Below are positions 25,733 to 34,412 of a stretch of 64,000 bases of DNA, piece by piece. The notes beneath the pieces are model-generated. The model saw only the letters and a list, made by a program, of their open reading frames with translations. It was not told the DNA's origin and did not search any database. The DNA is from Clostridiales bacterium (GTDB taxonomy: Bacteria; Bacillota; Clostridia; Saccharofermentanales; DTU023). The stretch lies in assembly GCA_004556925.1 (NCBI GenBank), contig SFFI01000007.1, positions 58,450-122,449 of the forward strand, in the 5' to 3' direction. A program made the position numbers and the translations under genes. Within the stretch, counting starts at the first letter, position 1. Each line of letters opens with the position of its first letter.

Positions 25733-25776
25733 CAGGCTAAGGTATGACGCGGCGCCACTGTGCGGGTGCCGACCCT

Positions 25777-26388
25777 TTACCGGTCAGAATCTTGAAAAGT
25801 CGGGCTCCAGATCCCCCGCTCATCCTGCTGGGCAAATCTCATGGCATCCTGCAAATAGGTATCGTAGCGGGTGTTGGGCGGGTAGGACTTGGCCTCCGCG
25901 TAGCCATCCCGGCAAATTTTTTCATTCAAAAGGGTGTTCCCCAACCAAACATAGGCCAAGAGGCGGTCATATTGGTCCCTGGGCTCTTGGTCATACTCCA
26001 AGTAGGCCAGGCCCTGGTAATCAGCCAGGAGTTTCTTCAGATAATCCGCCGAAGCTAGGCCCGCCTCTGTGATGCGGTCTGGATGGTCGCTCACCGATTC
26101 TGGCGCATCAATGCCAATCAGGCGTACCCGCTCCCGGCTGCCATACATATCCACAATCAGGGTATCCCCGTCTACCACTCGCTCAATCGTAACCTCAGTC
26201 AAGCTGGCATCTCGGGGCTGGTGCAGGGGGCTCTGGTCCTGGCCTAGGAAGCGGGAAAGCAGGACAATAATCAGCAAGACTACAGCCAAACCGCCGCCCC
26301 AGCGGGAGTTAGGCTTGGGCTTAAAGCTGGCAGGATTGGCGTTGAGCTGTCTCTTAGGCAAGTTAAAATCAGGCTTTTTCATGGTCAT
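25777..26388 (-). CDS. Thermonuclease (SNase-like) family protein, membrane-anchored
   Basis: A 203-residue nuclease. A single membrane helix (GGGLAVVLLIIVLLSRFLG, about 30-48) is followed by an SNase domain with VVDGDTLIVDM (metal site), ERVRLIGIDAPES (catalytic Arg and Asp) and YDRLLAYVWLG. It probably acts outside the cell, cleaving DNA or RNA with calcium. The first ATG lacks an obvious ribosome site; a second ATG two codons later is possible. Convergent with the UroD-like gene, 44 bases between stops. The role may be nucleotide scavenging. Confidence 0.88.
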   Translation of the reverse strand: MTMKKPDFNLPKRQLNANPASFKPKPNSRWGGGLAVVLLIIVLLSRFLGQDQSPLHQPRDASLTEVTIERVVDGDTLIVDMYGSRERVRLIGIDAPESVSDHPDRITEAGLASADYLKKLLADYQGLAYLEYDQEPRDQYDRLLAYVWLGNTLLNEKICRDGYAEAKSYPPNTRYDTYLQDAMRFAQQDERGIWSPTFQDSDR

Positions 26389-26432
26389 TATTCTAGTAGA
26401 TAGGGCGACAGAAGGAAAGCGACGGCTGGTCT

Positions 26433-27833
26433 CTAGGGAGTTGAATGGATAGTTGCCCGGTCCCAGGAGGGCAGGAGAATTTTCTGCCCCATGACAGATT
26501 CGCTAGAGGCTAGGGCCTGTTTCAGGCGGGGGATCAGGGCCTCCGCCTCATATTTTGCAGGGTCAGCCAGGGCGCGCTCTACCGGCAGGGCCCAGCCGTA
26601 AGTGCAATTGGCTAAGGGATAGCCGGGATAGGTTTTATACATATAGAGGGGAATATAATCAGCCAGCTTGATTTGGGTGCGGCCTGAGGATTTGGCCACC
26701 AGGACCCGGGCCATGGCACCCTCTTCGGCTCGGCCCTCGGAGTTGCCCGTGTCAGGCTGCTGGTTGGAAATAAAGTTACCCAGGGAATAATAGCAGATCA
26801 TTTGCCCTGCATCATTGTTGGCTGGAATGGAAACCAGGGGCTGGACTACATGGGGATGGCCCCCGATCACTAGGTCTACGCCCTCATTGGCCAAGACTTG
26901 GGCATAATATTCTTGCCATTGGTCAGCTTGTTTGTGGTATTCCTGACCCCAGTGCATAAAGAAAATCAGCAGGTCGGGGTTTTCCGCCCGCATGGCTTGG
27001 ACCCGGTCGCGCAGCTTTTGAGCATCGGCTTCTAAGTTTTCCAGGGGCCCGGGTTGTACGCTAAAGGTATCGAGCAGGTTTTCTTGGTTCAAGGGGATTG
27101 GAGCACCGTTGAGACTGCGCAAGCCATTGACCCGGGGTGTTTCGTAAGAAAAAGAAGAGAGGGCCAGCTTGATACCCTGACAGTCTAGAACCAAGAAATC
27201 CGGATCGTCGGGATGGCTACGGGTTCCTACACAGTCAAGGCCCTGGGACCGCAAGGCTTCTACGGTGGATTTTACTCCAGCGATGCCTGAGTCCATGGCA
27301 TGGTTATTCACCGTGGTGAGATAGTCAAAACCTGCGTCTTTGAGATTCTTCGCAAAAACCTTGGGCGCTGAAAAGGTGGGATAGCCAAAGTAGGGTCCAT
27401 CCGTCAGGGTCCCTTCCATATTGCCAAAGGCCAGGTCTGCACCTTGCAAGATATCCTGAGTATGCTTAAAAAGCCAGGAGAAGTCTGCAGAGCCGTCCTC
27501 GGCTATGCCTTGGTTAAGGATGGGCACATGGAGCAAGAGGTCGCCGGTAAAGACAAGCTCAATTTCCGCATCCTCTGCCTCCCGCTCAGAATCTGGCTGT
27601 ATGTCCACCTGCTGCCAGGCAGGAGGATAGTCTTCAGGCTTAATAGACGTAATGACGGGGTGGCCCTCAGGATTCAGGGGGCTGGACGGCAGAAGGCGGA
27701 GGGCCAGGAAAATGAGCGCCAAGAGGCTACACACCATGGTCAGCATAATCCGCTGGTATTTGGTCCTGCGGCCTGGGTGGGGCAGGCTTGCAGGCACAGA
27801 CTTACCCCGTGGTGCTTGTGTCTGCCTGTCCAT
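26433..27833 (-). CDS. CapA family (PGA_cap) metallophosphatase-like protein
   Basis: A 466-residue exported protein. An N-terminal membrane anchor (RIMLTMVCSLLALIFLALRL, about 28-47) is followed by a CapA domain: IELVFTGDLLLHVPILNQG, DLAFGNMEGTLTDG, TVNNHAMDSGIAG, FFMHWGQEYHKQ and LVIGGHPHVVQPL. The Asp, Asn and His motifs form the metal site of the calcineurin-like fold. CapA is named for poly-gamma-glutamate capsule synthesis, but most homologues have no proven role and no capB or capC is visible here. ATG at 27833 follows ggggggt. Confidence 0.87.
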   Translation of the reverse strand: MDRQTQAPRGKSVPASLPHPGRRTKYQRIMLTMVCSLLALIFLALRLLPSSPLNPEGHPVITSIKPEDYPPAWQQVDIQPDSEREAEDAEIELVFTGDLLLHVPILNQGIAEDGSADFSWLFKHTQDILQGADLAFGNMEGTLTDGPYFGYPTFSAPKVFAKNLKDAGFDYLTTVNNHAMDSGIAGVKSTVEALRSQGLDCVGTRSHPDDPDFLVLDCQGIKLALSSFSYETPRVNGLRSLNGAPIPLNQENLLDTFSVQPGPLENLEADAQKLRDRVQAMRAENPDLLIFFMHWGQEYHKQADQWQEYYAQVLANEGVDLVIGGHPHVVQPLVSIPANNDAGQMICYYSLGNFISNQQPDTGNSEGRAEEGAMARVLVAKSSGRTQIKLADYIPLYMYKTYPGYPLANCTYGWALPVERALADPAKYEAEALIPRLKQALASSESVMGQKILLPSWDRATIHSTP

Positions 27834-27986
27834 ACCCTTACCCCCCATAAAATAATACTTATACAGGGTTAGGATAACATGAAGAAAAGGCGACAAAGCC
27901 CTTGCAACCAAGTTTTAGCCTCTATGTAATTTGTTTGCAACAAAAGAAAAATTTGCGCCCAAGGCCCGGGGGCTAGGGGCCAAGCG

Positions 27987-28883
27987 CTAGGCCTCTTGCT
28001 TGACCGGACCAGCTTTTGCCAACTTTGCTTCTCGGGCTTCCATCAGCTGAACGAAGATAACGGCCGCCAACATCAAGACACAGCCCAGGATTTCCAGGGG
28101 CTGCATGGTTTCCTTAAGGATCAGGGCCCCACCTAGGGCGGCAAAGACAGATTCCATACCTAATATTAAGGAAACCAAGACGGGCGGGCTGTGTTTCTGG
28201 CCAAGCACCTGCAGGGTAAAGCCCAGGGCAGACGCCAAGACACCCGCATAGAGGAGGCTGGGCAGAGCCTCTTGGATTTGAGGCCAGGTCAAATCTTCAA
28301 AAAGCAAGACCTGGGGAATGGTGCAGATCCCGGCAACCGCAAACTGTCCCAAGCTGATCAGGACAGGATCCAAGTCAGCCGCCAGGCGGTCGACCAAAAT
28401 GATATGGAGGGCAAAACCAAAAGCCCCAATTAGGAGGTAGACTTCTGGCCAGCCAAAGCCCGTCTCACCCCCGACGCTCAAGAGGTAGAGGCCAACAACG
28501 GCCATGGCGACTCCCAGCCAGTTGTAGAAGCGGAGTTTGGAGCCAAACAGGACGGCGAGGATGGGCACAATGACAATGTAGAGTCCGGTAATAAAGCCAG
28601 ACTTGCCCGCGGTTGAGGACTGGATCCCAAACAGTTGTGCGCAGGTCGAAAAAAAGAGGACCATGCCAATAAGCAGGGAAGGTTTGAGATAGGCCTTGGT
28701 AAAGCGGGCCTTGCTGAATAGAAAGTAGACGGAGAGACTGGCGCAAGCCAAAAGATAGCGGAGAAGATTATAGGACCCTGTACCCATATGCTGGATGCCC
28801 ACGCTTTGGGCCACAAAAGACAGGCCCCAAATCAGGGCGGTAAAGAGGAGCAGTAGGTTAGACAGGGACTCAGATTTTTTCAT
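27987..28883 (-). CDS. DMT family (EamA) transporter
   Basis: A 298-residue membrane protein with ten predicted helices in two EamA repeats (about 8-135 and 150-285). Typical segments are LLLFTALIWGLSFVAQSVG at the start, GYN/LLRYLLA and the second repeat start VYLLIGAFGFALHIILVDRLA. EamA proteins export amino acids, nucleobases or drugs. It is monocistronic, with the dispersed-repeat region upstream. Substrate not assignable. Confidence 0.9.
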   Translation of the reverse strand: MKKSESLSNLLLLFTALIWGLSFVAQSVGIQHMGTGSYNLLRYLLACASLSVYFLFSKARFTKAYLKPSLLIGMVLFFSTCAQLFGIQSSTAGKSGFITGLYIVIVPILAVLFGSKLRFYNWLGVAMAVVGLYLLSVGGETGFGWPEVYLLIGAFGFALHIILVDRLAADLDPVLISLGQFAVAGICTIPQVLLFEDLTWPQIQEALPSLLYAGVLASALGFTLQVLGQKHSPPVLVSLILGMESVFAALGGALILKETMQPLEILGCVLMLAAVIFVQLMEAREAKLAKAGPVKQEA

Positions 28884-28985
28884 GCAGTAGGCCTCCCGGC
28901 AGAATAGCCAGGCTAAACCTGGCTTCTTGCCATATCTTAGCGGCTCAGAGCAATTCTTGCTAGCCCTTGTCCAGGCATCCTAGAT

Positions 28986-29070
28986 AAAGTGAAAAAGTAA
29001 ATTCCACACTTAAGGGGGAATTTATATTTTGTCTTACCGTAACTTCCACTGGGAGTTAAGTCTTACACTC
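28986..29070 (+). repeat. Dispersed repeat family 1, copy A
   Basis: An 85-base non-coding element running from aaagtgaaaaagtaaa to the 3' box taagtcttacactc. Its 5' and 3' portions match copy C at 39157-39243 (opposite strand). The 3' portion also matches copy B at 29371-29420. The conserved 3' box is (g)agttaagtcttac. Confidence 0.65.
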
Positions 29071-29104
29071 AAAAGGATTTTTGAACCAAATGATGCTCTC
29101 CACG

Positions 29105-29300
29105 GGCCTACAAATTTGCAAATAATGGGTGGTGGGAGGCTATGCTAGTTCGGTTTTTCGGATTCTCGGGCAAATTTGCAGCAAATGGGTGGGCCGCCAG
29201 GCAAGTTTGCAAGAAGTGGATGGTTGTGAGGGCGAATCTGCAAGTAATGGGTGGTTTGGCCCTGTTTCTGAGCGTAAACCCATCCATTACTTGCAAGCTT
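29105..29300. repeat. Dispersed repeat family 2: degenerate caaatttgcaa...atgggtgg units
   Basis: Four direct units of the form caaRtYtgcaaNNaatggRtgg start near 29109, 29169, 29201 and 29233, and an inverted fifth (catccattacttgcaagctt) lies near 29280. The reverse complement of 29140-29225 reappears with a few changes at 63555-63635. Together with copies A and B of family 1 this fills most of the 620-base gap between the DMT gene and the cobD-like gene. No credible ORF is present. Confidence 0.65.
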
Positions 29301-29370
29301 GTCTGAAATCCAAGAAATCCAAGATCACGTCCCTAAAATGGTGTAAAAGCAGAAATAGCCAGGGGGTGGG

Positions 29371-29420
29371 GAGTTGCATTTAGTCTTACAGTAAAATCCA
29401 CCGAGAATTAAGTCTTACGC
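29371..29420 (+). repeat. Dispersed repeat family 1, copy B
   Basis: This 50-base copy (gagttgcatttag ... aattaagtcttacgc) aligns closely with the reverse complement of 39157-39210, including the agttgcatttag box that copy A lacks. It lies 84 bases before the cobD-like start codon. Confidence 0.65.
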
Positions 29421-29503
29421 ACCATGCCTCTCCCCATATACCTGTCCCGCATACCCCTCCACTCTGCCGCTCCTATGTATAATGTAAAAAGTGAGGAGGT
29501 TAC

Positions 29504-30754
29504 ATGGAAGCTCAAGCGAAGCAGGTTCAGGGCAAGCAGGCCTTTAAGCAGACCTCACAGTCTATGGCGGGACCCCAGACCAGAAAAACCCAAGAAAACC
29601 AGAAAGAGGCCTCAGAAGTCACAAGGCTTTTAGCCCAGATGGCCCATGGGGCAGACCGGGCACGGGTGGCCCAGATCTTAGGCCTCGCAGCTGAGGACAT
29701 CTTGGACTTTTCCTCCAATATCAATCCCTACGGCTTTACGCCCGCTATGCAGGAGGCTTTAACTACTGCCTGTGGCCATATCCAGCACTATCCAGACCCA
29801 CAGGCCCGGGCCTTGGTAGAAGCCTTGGCCCAGCGGCGACAACTGGAAGCCTGGCAAATCGTCCCCGGCAATGGGGGAGCAGATGTCATCTTCCGCCTGG
29901 CCGGGGTCTTAGGCCGGCTCTTAGGCCCTAGCCGAATGCAGGCCACCCACAAGGCCCAAGTCCTCCTCACCGCCCCCAGCTTCTCGGAATATGCTCACGC
30001 CTTTAGCCAGGCCGGCCTTTCCCTACAAACCTACCCCCTCTCCCCAGACTGTGACTTTCAGTTAGACCCGGGCATTTTGGATGGGCTGGACGAGACCATC
30101 CAGGTCTGCGTTCTCTGCCAGCCCAACAACCCCACCGGCCTCCTTATTGATGCTGACCTCCTAACAGAAATTCGCCAAATCTGCCGCTCGCGGGGGATTT
30201 ACCTGGTCCTGGACGAGTGCTTCTTAGATTTTTTAGATCCCCCAGGCCAGGCGGTCCACTCCCTCAAAGCAGACCTCTCTGAGCGGGAGGTCATAGTGAA
30301 GTCCTTGACCAAACTTTTTGCCCTCCCCGGCCTCCGTCTCGGCTGGCTGGAGCTTGGCAGTCCAAGTCTAGCCGACATCCTCCGGGCAGCCACCCCACCC
30401 TGGCAGATTTCAGGTCCTGCGCAAGCCGTAGGCCTGGCAGCCCTGGCTACGCCAGAAGAAGACATCCAAGCCTGGCGTCAGCAACTCGTGCAGGAACGCC
30501 AGCGCTTAAGCTTGGCCTTGACCCAAGCCGGGGCCAAAGTCTATCCCAGCCAAGCTAATTTTCTCTTTTTGGCCTGGAACTACCCCACACTGCAGTTGGA
30601 CCTCTTGACCCAGGTCTCTCCCCCTATCCTGATCCGCAACTGCGCCAATTACCCAGGCCTAGGCCCAGGCTATTGGCGGGTGGCAGTGAAAAGTCCAGAA
30701 GAAAACAACCAATTCCTTGCGGCCTTAGAGGACCTAAGTCCTACTAGGCTCTAA
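29504..30754 (+). CDS. CobD-like PLP-dependent threonine-phosphate decarboxylase / class I-II aminotransferase
   Basis: A 416-residue fold-type I PLP enzyme. Motifs: ILDFSSNINPYGFTPAM, CVLCQPNNPTGLLIDADLL, YLVLDECFLDFLD and the PLP lysine in VKSLTKLFALPGLRLGW. It resembles both histidinol-phosphate aminotransferase and CobD; the FSSNINP start and the cbiP gene next door favour CobD, which makes aminopropanol phosphate for the cobamide nucleotide loop. A 40-residue Gln/Lys-rich N-terminal extension precedes the domain. ATG follows gaggaggtt. Confidence 0.82.
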   Translation: MEAQAKQVQGKQAFKQTSQSMAGPQTRKTQENQKEASEVTRLLAQMAHGADRARVAQILGLAAEDILDFSSNINPYGFTPAMQEALTTACGHIQHYPDPQARALVEALAQRRQLEAWQIVPGNGGADVIFRLAGVLGRLLGPSRMQATHKAQVLLTAPSFSEYAHAFSQAGLSLQTYPLSPDCDFQLDPGILDGLDETIQVCVLCQPNNPTGLLIDADLLTEIRQICRSRGIYLVLDECFLDFLDPPGQAVHSLKADLSEREVIVKSLTKLFALPGLRLGWLELGSPSLADILRAATPPWQISGPAQAVGLAALATPEEDIQAWRQQLVQERQRLSLALTQAGAKVYPSQANFLFLAWNYPTLQLDLLTQVSPPILIRNCANYPGLGPGYWRVAVKSPEENNQFLAALEDLSPTRL

Positions 30755-30848
30755 GTCCATCTAGGCCCTCGTGTCCTGCGCCAGCTGCAAGGCCTAAAAT
30801 CGCCAAACCTCAATCCACTCGGCTCTCAGCACAGCCCAAACTATATAA

Positions 30849-31880
30849 ATGGAGCCTCACATGACCAGCCAGCCAAAATTTCATAAGCAAAATTTCAGCC
30901 AGTCCCAAAAGCCCAATAAGCAAAATTTCACCCAATCCCCAAACCCCCATAAGCAGGGGTCCAGCCAATCCGCAAACCTCAGTGAACAGGGGTCCGCTCA
31001 AGCTCCCACCCCATCCCCCTCCCAAAACATGGGAGCTTCCCAGGCTAAAGGCCTCATGGTCCTGGGTACAGCGTCCTCCGTGGGTAAATCTGCCCTCGCT
31101 ACCGGCCTTTGCCGGCTCCTAACCCAGGAGGGCTATCGGGTGAGGCCCTTTAAGTCACAGAATATGTCACGGGAATACTACAGCCTAGCAAGCGGCGGAC
31201 GCCTGGCTACCGCCCAGGCCCTCATGGCCGAGGCCTGCTGTACAGACCTCCAGCCGGAGATGAATCCCATCCTCCTAGTCCCCCGATCTGATACGGGTTC
31301 CGAGGTCTATGTCCTGGGCCAATACTGGCAAAGCCTAGCCGCCAAGGATTATTACCAGGTCAAAAGCCAGCTTTGGCCGACCGTGCAAGACGCCTACCAA
31401 AAGTTGGCCGCAGAGGCCGATATTATTGTGGTAGAGGGGGCAGGCAGTCCCGCGGAAATCAACCTCCGCCAGGACGATTTCGTCAACTTGGGCCTAGCCC
31501 AACGCTTGGATCTGCCCTGTATCCTGGTAGGAGATATCGACCGAGGAGGAGTTTTCGCCTCCCTTTATGGGACTCTAGCCTTGAGCCAAGGCCACGGCGG
31601 GGACCACATCAAGGGCCTGGTCATCAATAAGTTCCGCGGCGACCCCGCCATTCTAAAGCCCGGCCTAGTCGAGTTTGAAGAACTCACCGGCCTGCCCATA
31701 CTGGGCACCCTGCCCTACTTGCCCAACTTACAGCTAGATGCCGAAGATTCCCTGTCAGACCAGGAAGGCCATTTCAGTAGAGGCCAGCGCGAGGCCTCCT
31801 ACGACCGCCTGGCAGACAATCTTCGCCAGCACCTAGACTTGGCCAACCTCCTGGAGATAGTGAATTCATATCATGGCTAG
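30849..31880 (+). CDS. cbiP: Cobyric acid synthase (CbiP) N-terminal domain only, no glutaminase domain
   Basis: A 343-residue protein matching the ATP-binding synthetase half of CbiP/CobQ: VLGTASSVGKSALATGLCRL, RPFKSQNMSREYY, VEGAGSPAEINLRQDDFVN and VGDIDRGGVFASLYGTL. Usual CbiP is about 490-510 residues with a C-terminal class I glutamine amidotransferase domain; here the protein stops shortly after the GTLPYLPNLQLDAEDSL region. No GATase remnant is readable in the 64 bases before the next gene. A 60-residue N-terminal tail is built of degenerate KQNFSQS-like repeats. It follows the cobD-like gene. Amidation would need free ammonia or a separate glutaminase. Confidence 0.85.
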   Translation: MEPHMTSQPKFHKQNFSQSQKPNKQNFTQSPNPHKQGSSQSANLSEQGSAQAPTPSPSQNMGASQAKGLMVLGTASSVGKSALATGLCRLLTQEGYRVRPFKSQNMSREYYSLASGGRLATAQALMAEACCTDLQPEMNPILLVPRSDTGSEVYVLGQYWQSLAAKDYYQVKSQLWPTVQDAYQKLAAEADIIVVEGAGSPAEINLRQDDFVNLGLAQRLDLPCILVGDIDRGGVFASLYGTLALSQGHGGDHIKGLVINKFRGDPAILKPGLVEFEELTGLPILGTLPYLPNLQLDAEDSLSDQEGHFSRGQREASYDRLADNLRQHLDLANLLEIVNSYHG

Positions 31881-31944
31881 CATGCCTGATAGCGTGAATC
31901 CCCCAACCCCCTATTGAGGTCTGAGCCCATGACCTAGGCAAAGT

Positions 31945-32688
31945 CTAAAGCTGGCGGTTTTTATAGCCCGCCAGAAAATCCGCCAATCGCTGGGTCTTGG
32001 GATGGCCGAAGACGGCCTCGGGCGGGCCCTGCTCAAGGATTTTGCCTTGGTCGAGGAAAATCACCTGATCGGATACCTCCCTGGCAAAACCCATTTCGTG
32101 GGTGACCAGGACCATCGTCATGTGGTCGTGGGCCAGGGCCCGGATAAGGTCCAGGATCTCGGTAGTCCGCTCGGGGTCCAGGGACGAGCTAGGCTCATCT
32201 AAGAGGATGACCTCCGGCTCTACCGCCAGAGCCCGGGCGATTCCTACCCGCTGTTGCTGGCCGCCGGAGAGCTGGCGGGGGTAATAGTCCAGGCGATCGG
32301 ACATGCCTACCCGGTCCAGCTGGGCAGCCGCCATTTGCCGGGCTGTCTGTTTATCCAGCTTTTTAACGGTCACAAGATGCTCCATGACATTTTCGAGGGC
32401 CGTTTTGCGAGAAAAGAGAGCATAGTTCTGGAAAACCATGGCGGTCTTGCGACGGAGTTTGAGGATGTCCGCCTGGCTCACCCGAGCCGCATCTGCACGG
32501 AGGTCGCCCAGGGTGATAAGGCCCTGGTCGGCTGGTTCTAGAAAGTTAAGCGTGCGCAGGAGGGTCGATTTTCCAGATCCGCTGGGGCCGATAAGGGTCA
32601 GGACTTGGCCGGTTTCGACTTGTAAATTGACCTGGTCCAAAACTCGGTTGGTGCCAAAGGCCTTGGACCAGTGTTCTAGCTTTAACAT
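31945..32688 (-). CDS. Polar amino acid ABC transporter ATP-binding protein (GlnQ-type)
   Basis: A 247-residue ABC ATPase. Walker A GPSGSGKSTLLRTLN, signature LSGGQQQRVGIARA, Walker B VILLDEPSSSLDPE and H-loop VTHEMGFAREV are intact; the latter is typical of the amino-acid (GlnQ/HisP) subfamily. It overlaps the upstream fused binding-protein/permease gene by seven bases, so the two form one transporter. Likely substrate: a polar amino acid. Confidence 0.93.
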   Translation of the reverse strand: MLKLEHWSKAFGTNRVLDQVNLQVETGQVLTLIGPSGSGKSTLLRTLNFLEPADQGLITLGDLRADAARVSQADILKLRRKTAMVFQNYALFSRKTALENVMEHLVTVKKLDKQTARQMAAAQLDRVGMSDRLDYYPRQLSGGQQQRVGIARALAVEPEVILLDEPSSSLDPERTTEILDLIRALAHDHMTMVLVTHEMGFAREVSDQVIFLDQGKILEQGPPEAVFGHPKTQRLADFLAGYKNRQL

Positions 32689-34394
32689 GAGTGATCCTCC
32701 CCGGCCACCTGGGCCTCTAGCGGTTGGGCCTGGTCGACATTGAGCTTTTTCTCCAAGTGGTGCACCAGGCGCTCAATACCTAAGCAGAGCAACCAGTAAA
32801 TGAGCGAGACAGTGATGTAGGCTTCGAAGAAGCGGAGGTTGGACCCCGCGATAATCCTTGCCTGGCCCATGATATCTACCACAGTTACCGTAAAGGCCAA
32901 AGATGTGCCTTTCAAGAGGGAAATTAAGGAGTTACCCAGGTTGGGAACTGCGTTTATTAAGGCAGTGGGCAGGATAATCCGGCGCAGGGTCTGTCCTTCG
33001 GTGAGACCGAGGGATTTGGCGGCCTCTGTTTCGCTAGGCGGCACGGAGAGGATGGCCGCCCGGAAGGTTTCCGAGTTGAAAGCGGCCTGGTTGAGGCCTA
33101 GGGCAATAAAGGCATACACCAGGGCTGGCAGGCCTTTGACGTCATAACTCGCGTTGAGACTACGCAGGAAGATGGGCAGGCCGTAATAGGCCAGGAAGAG
33201 TTGGACAATCTGCGGGGTCCCCCGAAGATAGGACACCAGGAAAACCGTGACCTGCTTGAGCACGGGGATATTTTTCAGCTTGATCCAGGCCCAGACCAGG
33301 CCCAGGGACAGGCCCATCAGGGCGGCCACAAGGGTCAGCAGGAGGGTGATGGGAAGCTTCGCTAGGATCCGGGGCAGGAAGGAGAAGATTAAGGAAGGTG
33401 CAAAGATCTGGCCCTGGCTTTGGTCCAGGGCGGCGCGAAGATTAGAATCTGGCCTGGCCTCTGTGGTTGGAGACCCAAGCCCAGGGCCAAAAATCTGGGC
33501 TTCCCAGGCATCATTTTTGTCGATAATAGCCTGGCTGAGGACACTATCGTCTTGTCCCGTATACTTCAGTGAAATAGCCCGCAAGGTCCCGTCAGCCCGC
33601 ATCTCGGCTAAGAGGGCATCCATCTCATTGCGTAAATCTAGATGATCCCAGGCATAGATAAAGTAGGAGCCAGGGGGTCGGATGGCCTCCTCGTTGGCGA
33701 TAGGATGGGCCTTGAGCTTGATCCCATAAGTCTCTTCCACATCCTTTAAGTAGGTTGTCGCATAAATAGTCGCATCAATGCGGCCGTTATAGACGTCCTG
33801 GATGAGGCCAGAGGGGTCGGAATCCTGGTAGACAATTTTTACAGCCCTCTCGGGATTTTCCTGGTTCCACTTTTCCAGAAACATGGACTGGGGCGAGGCA
33901 GGGACGACGCCCAAAGACTTGCCCGCTAGATTGGCCAGGCTGAGGCCATCAGGCTGTGTGTTTTGGGTAATCAGGACATTGTGGGTAACGATATAAGGGT
34001 AGCGGGAGAACAAAAACTTGGACCGGCGGTCCGCATTTTCCCCCAGATTATTCATAACTAGGTCAAACTTCCCCGCATCCAAGCCCGCAAAGAGGGAGGC
34101 AAATTCCGTAATCTCATACTCAAAATGCAGGTGGGGGGCCCGGCGCTCCATCTCTGCTATGACTGCGGCCTCATAGCCATCCAATTCGCCTTGCTCATTA
34201 AAATAATCCAGGGGTTTGGTCTGGCCGCTAGTCCCAATCACATAGGTTTGCCTGGGAGCTTCAGCCGGATTTGCAGCCTCGGTTGCCCAGCAGGGTCCCG
34301 CTAGCCCCCAACAGAGGCTTAGCAAGAGTAAGGCGAGGAAAAAATCCCGGTTACCGCCAGGTTGGCGTGTTCGCGTAAATCGAGCTGTAAGCAC
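32682..34394 (-). CDS. Fused amino acid-binding protein and ABC permease
   Basis: A 570-residue fusion. After an N-terminal membrane/signal segment (DFFLALLLLSLCWGLAGP) comes a type 3 solute-binding domain (about 48-285: TSGQTKPLDYFNEQGELDGY, FDLVMNNLGENADRR). A HisM/GlnP-type permease follows (about 335-550), with EAAKSLGLTEGQTLRRIILP as the EAA loop. Fusing the binding protein to the permease keeps it at the membrane without a lipid anchor. Its ATPase partner is the overlapping downstream gene. Insertion between cbiP and cbiA is positional only; no cobalamin link is shown. Confidence 0.92.
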   Translation of the reverse strand: MLTARFTRTRQPGGNRDFFLALLLLSLCWGLAGPCWATEAANPAEAPRQTYVIGTSGQTKPLDYFNEQGELDGYEAAVIAEMERRAPHLHFEYEITEFASLFAGLDAGKFDLVMNNLGENADRRSKFLFSRYPYIVTHNVLITQNTQPDGLSLANLAGKSLGVVPASPQSMFLEKWNQENPERAVKIVYQDSDPSGLIQDVYNGRIDATIYATTYLKDVEETYGIKLKAHPIANEEAIRPPGSYFIYAWDHLDLRNEMDALLAEMRADGTLRAISLKYTGQDDSVLSQAIIDKNDAWEAQIFGPGLGSPTTEARPDSNLRAALDQSQGQIFAPSLIFSFLPRILAKLPITLLLTLVAALMGLSLGLVWAWIKLKNIPVLKQVTVFLVSYLRGTPQIVQLFLAYYGLPIFLRSLNASYDVKGLPALVYAFIALGLNQAAFNSETFRAAILSVPPSETEAAKSLGLTEGQTLRRIILPTALINAVPNLGNSLISLLKGTSLAFTVTVVDIMGQARIIAGSNLRFFEAYITVSLIYWLLCLGIERLVHHLEKKLNVDQAQPLEAQVAGEDHSC

Positions 34395-34412
34395 GCTAGA
34401 CTACCTCTCTTC

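Noticed and set aside
29129..29383. 84-residue ORF in the 28.9-29.5 kb gap
   Set aside because: It runs through dispersed repeats, has no ribosome site and no protein-like composition.
29421..29503. Cobalamin riboswitch before the cobD-like gene
   Set aside because: The 83 bases after repeat copy B are too short and lack a B12-box (gccactg) motif.
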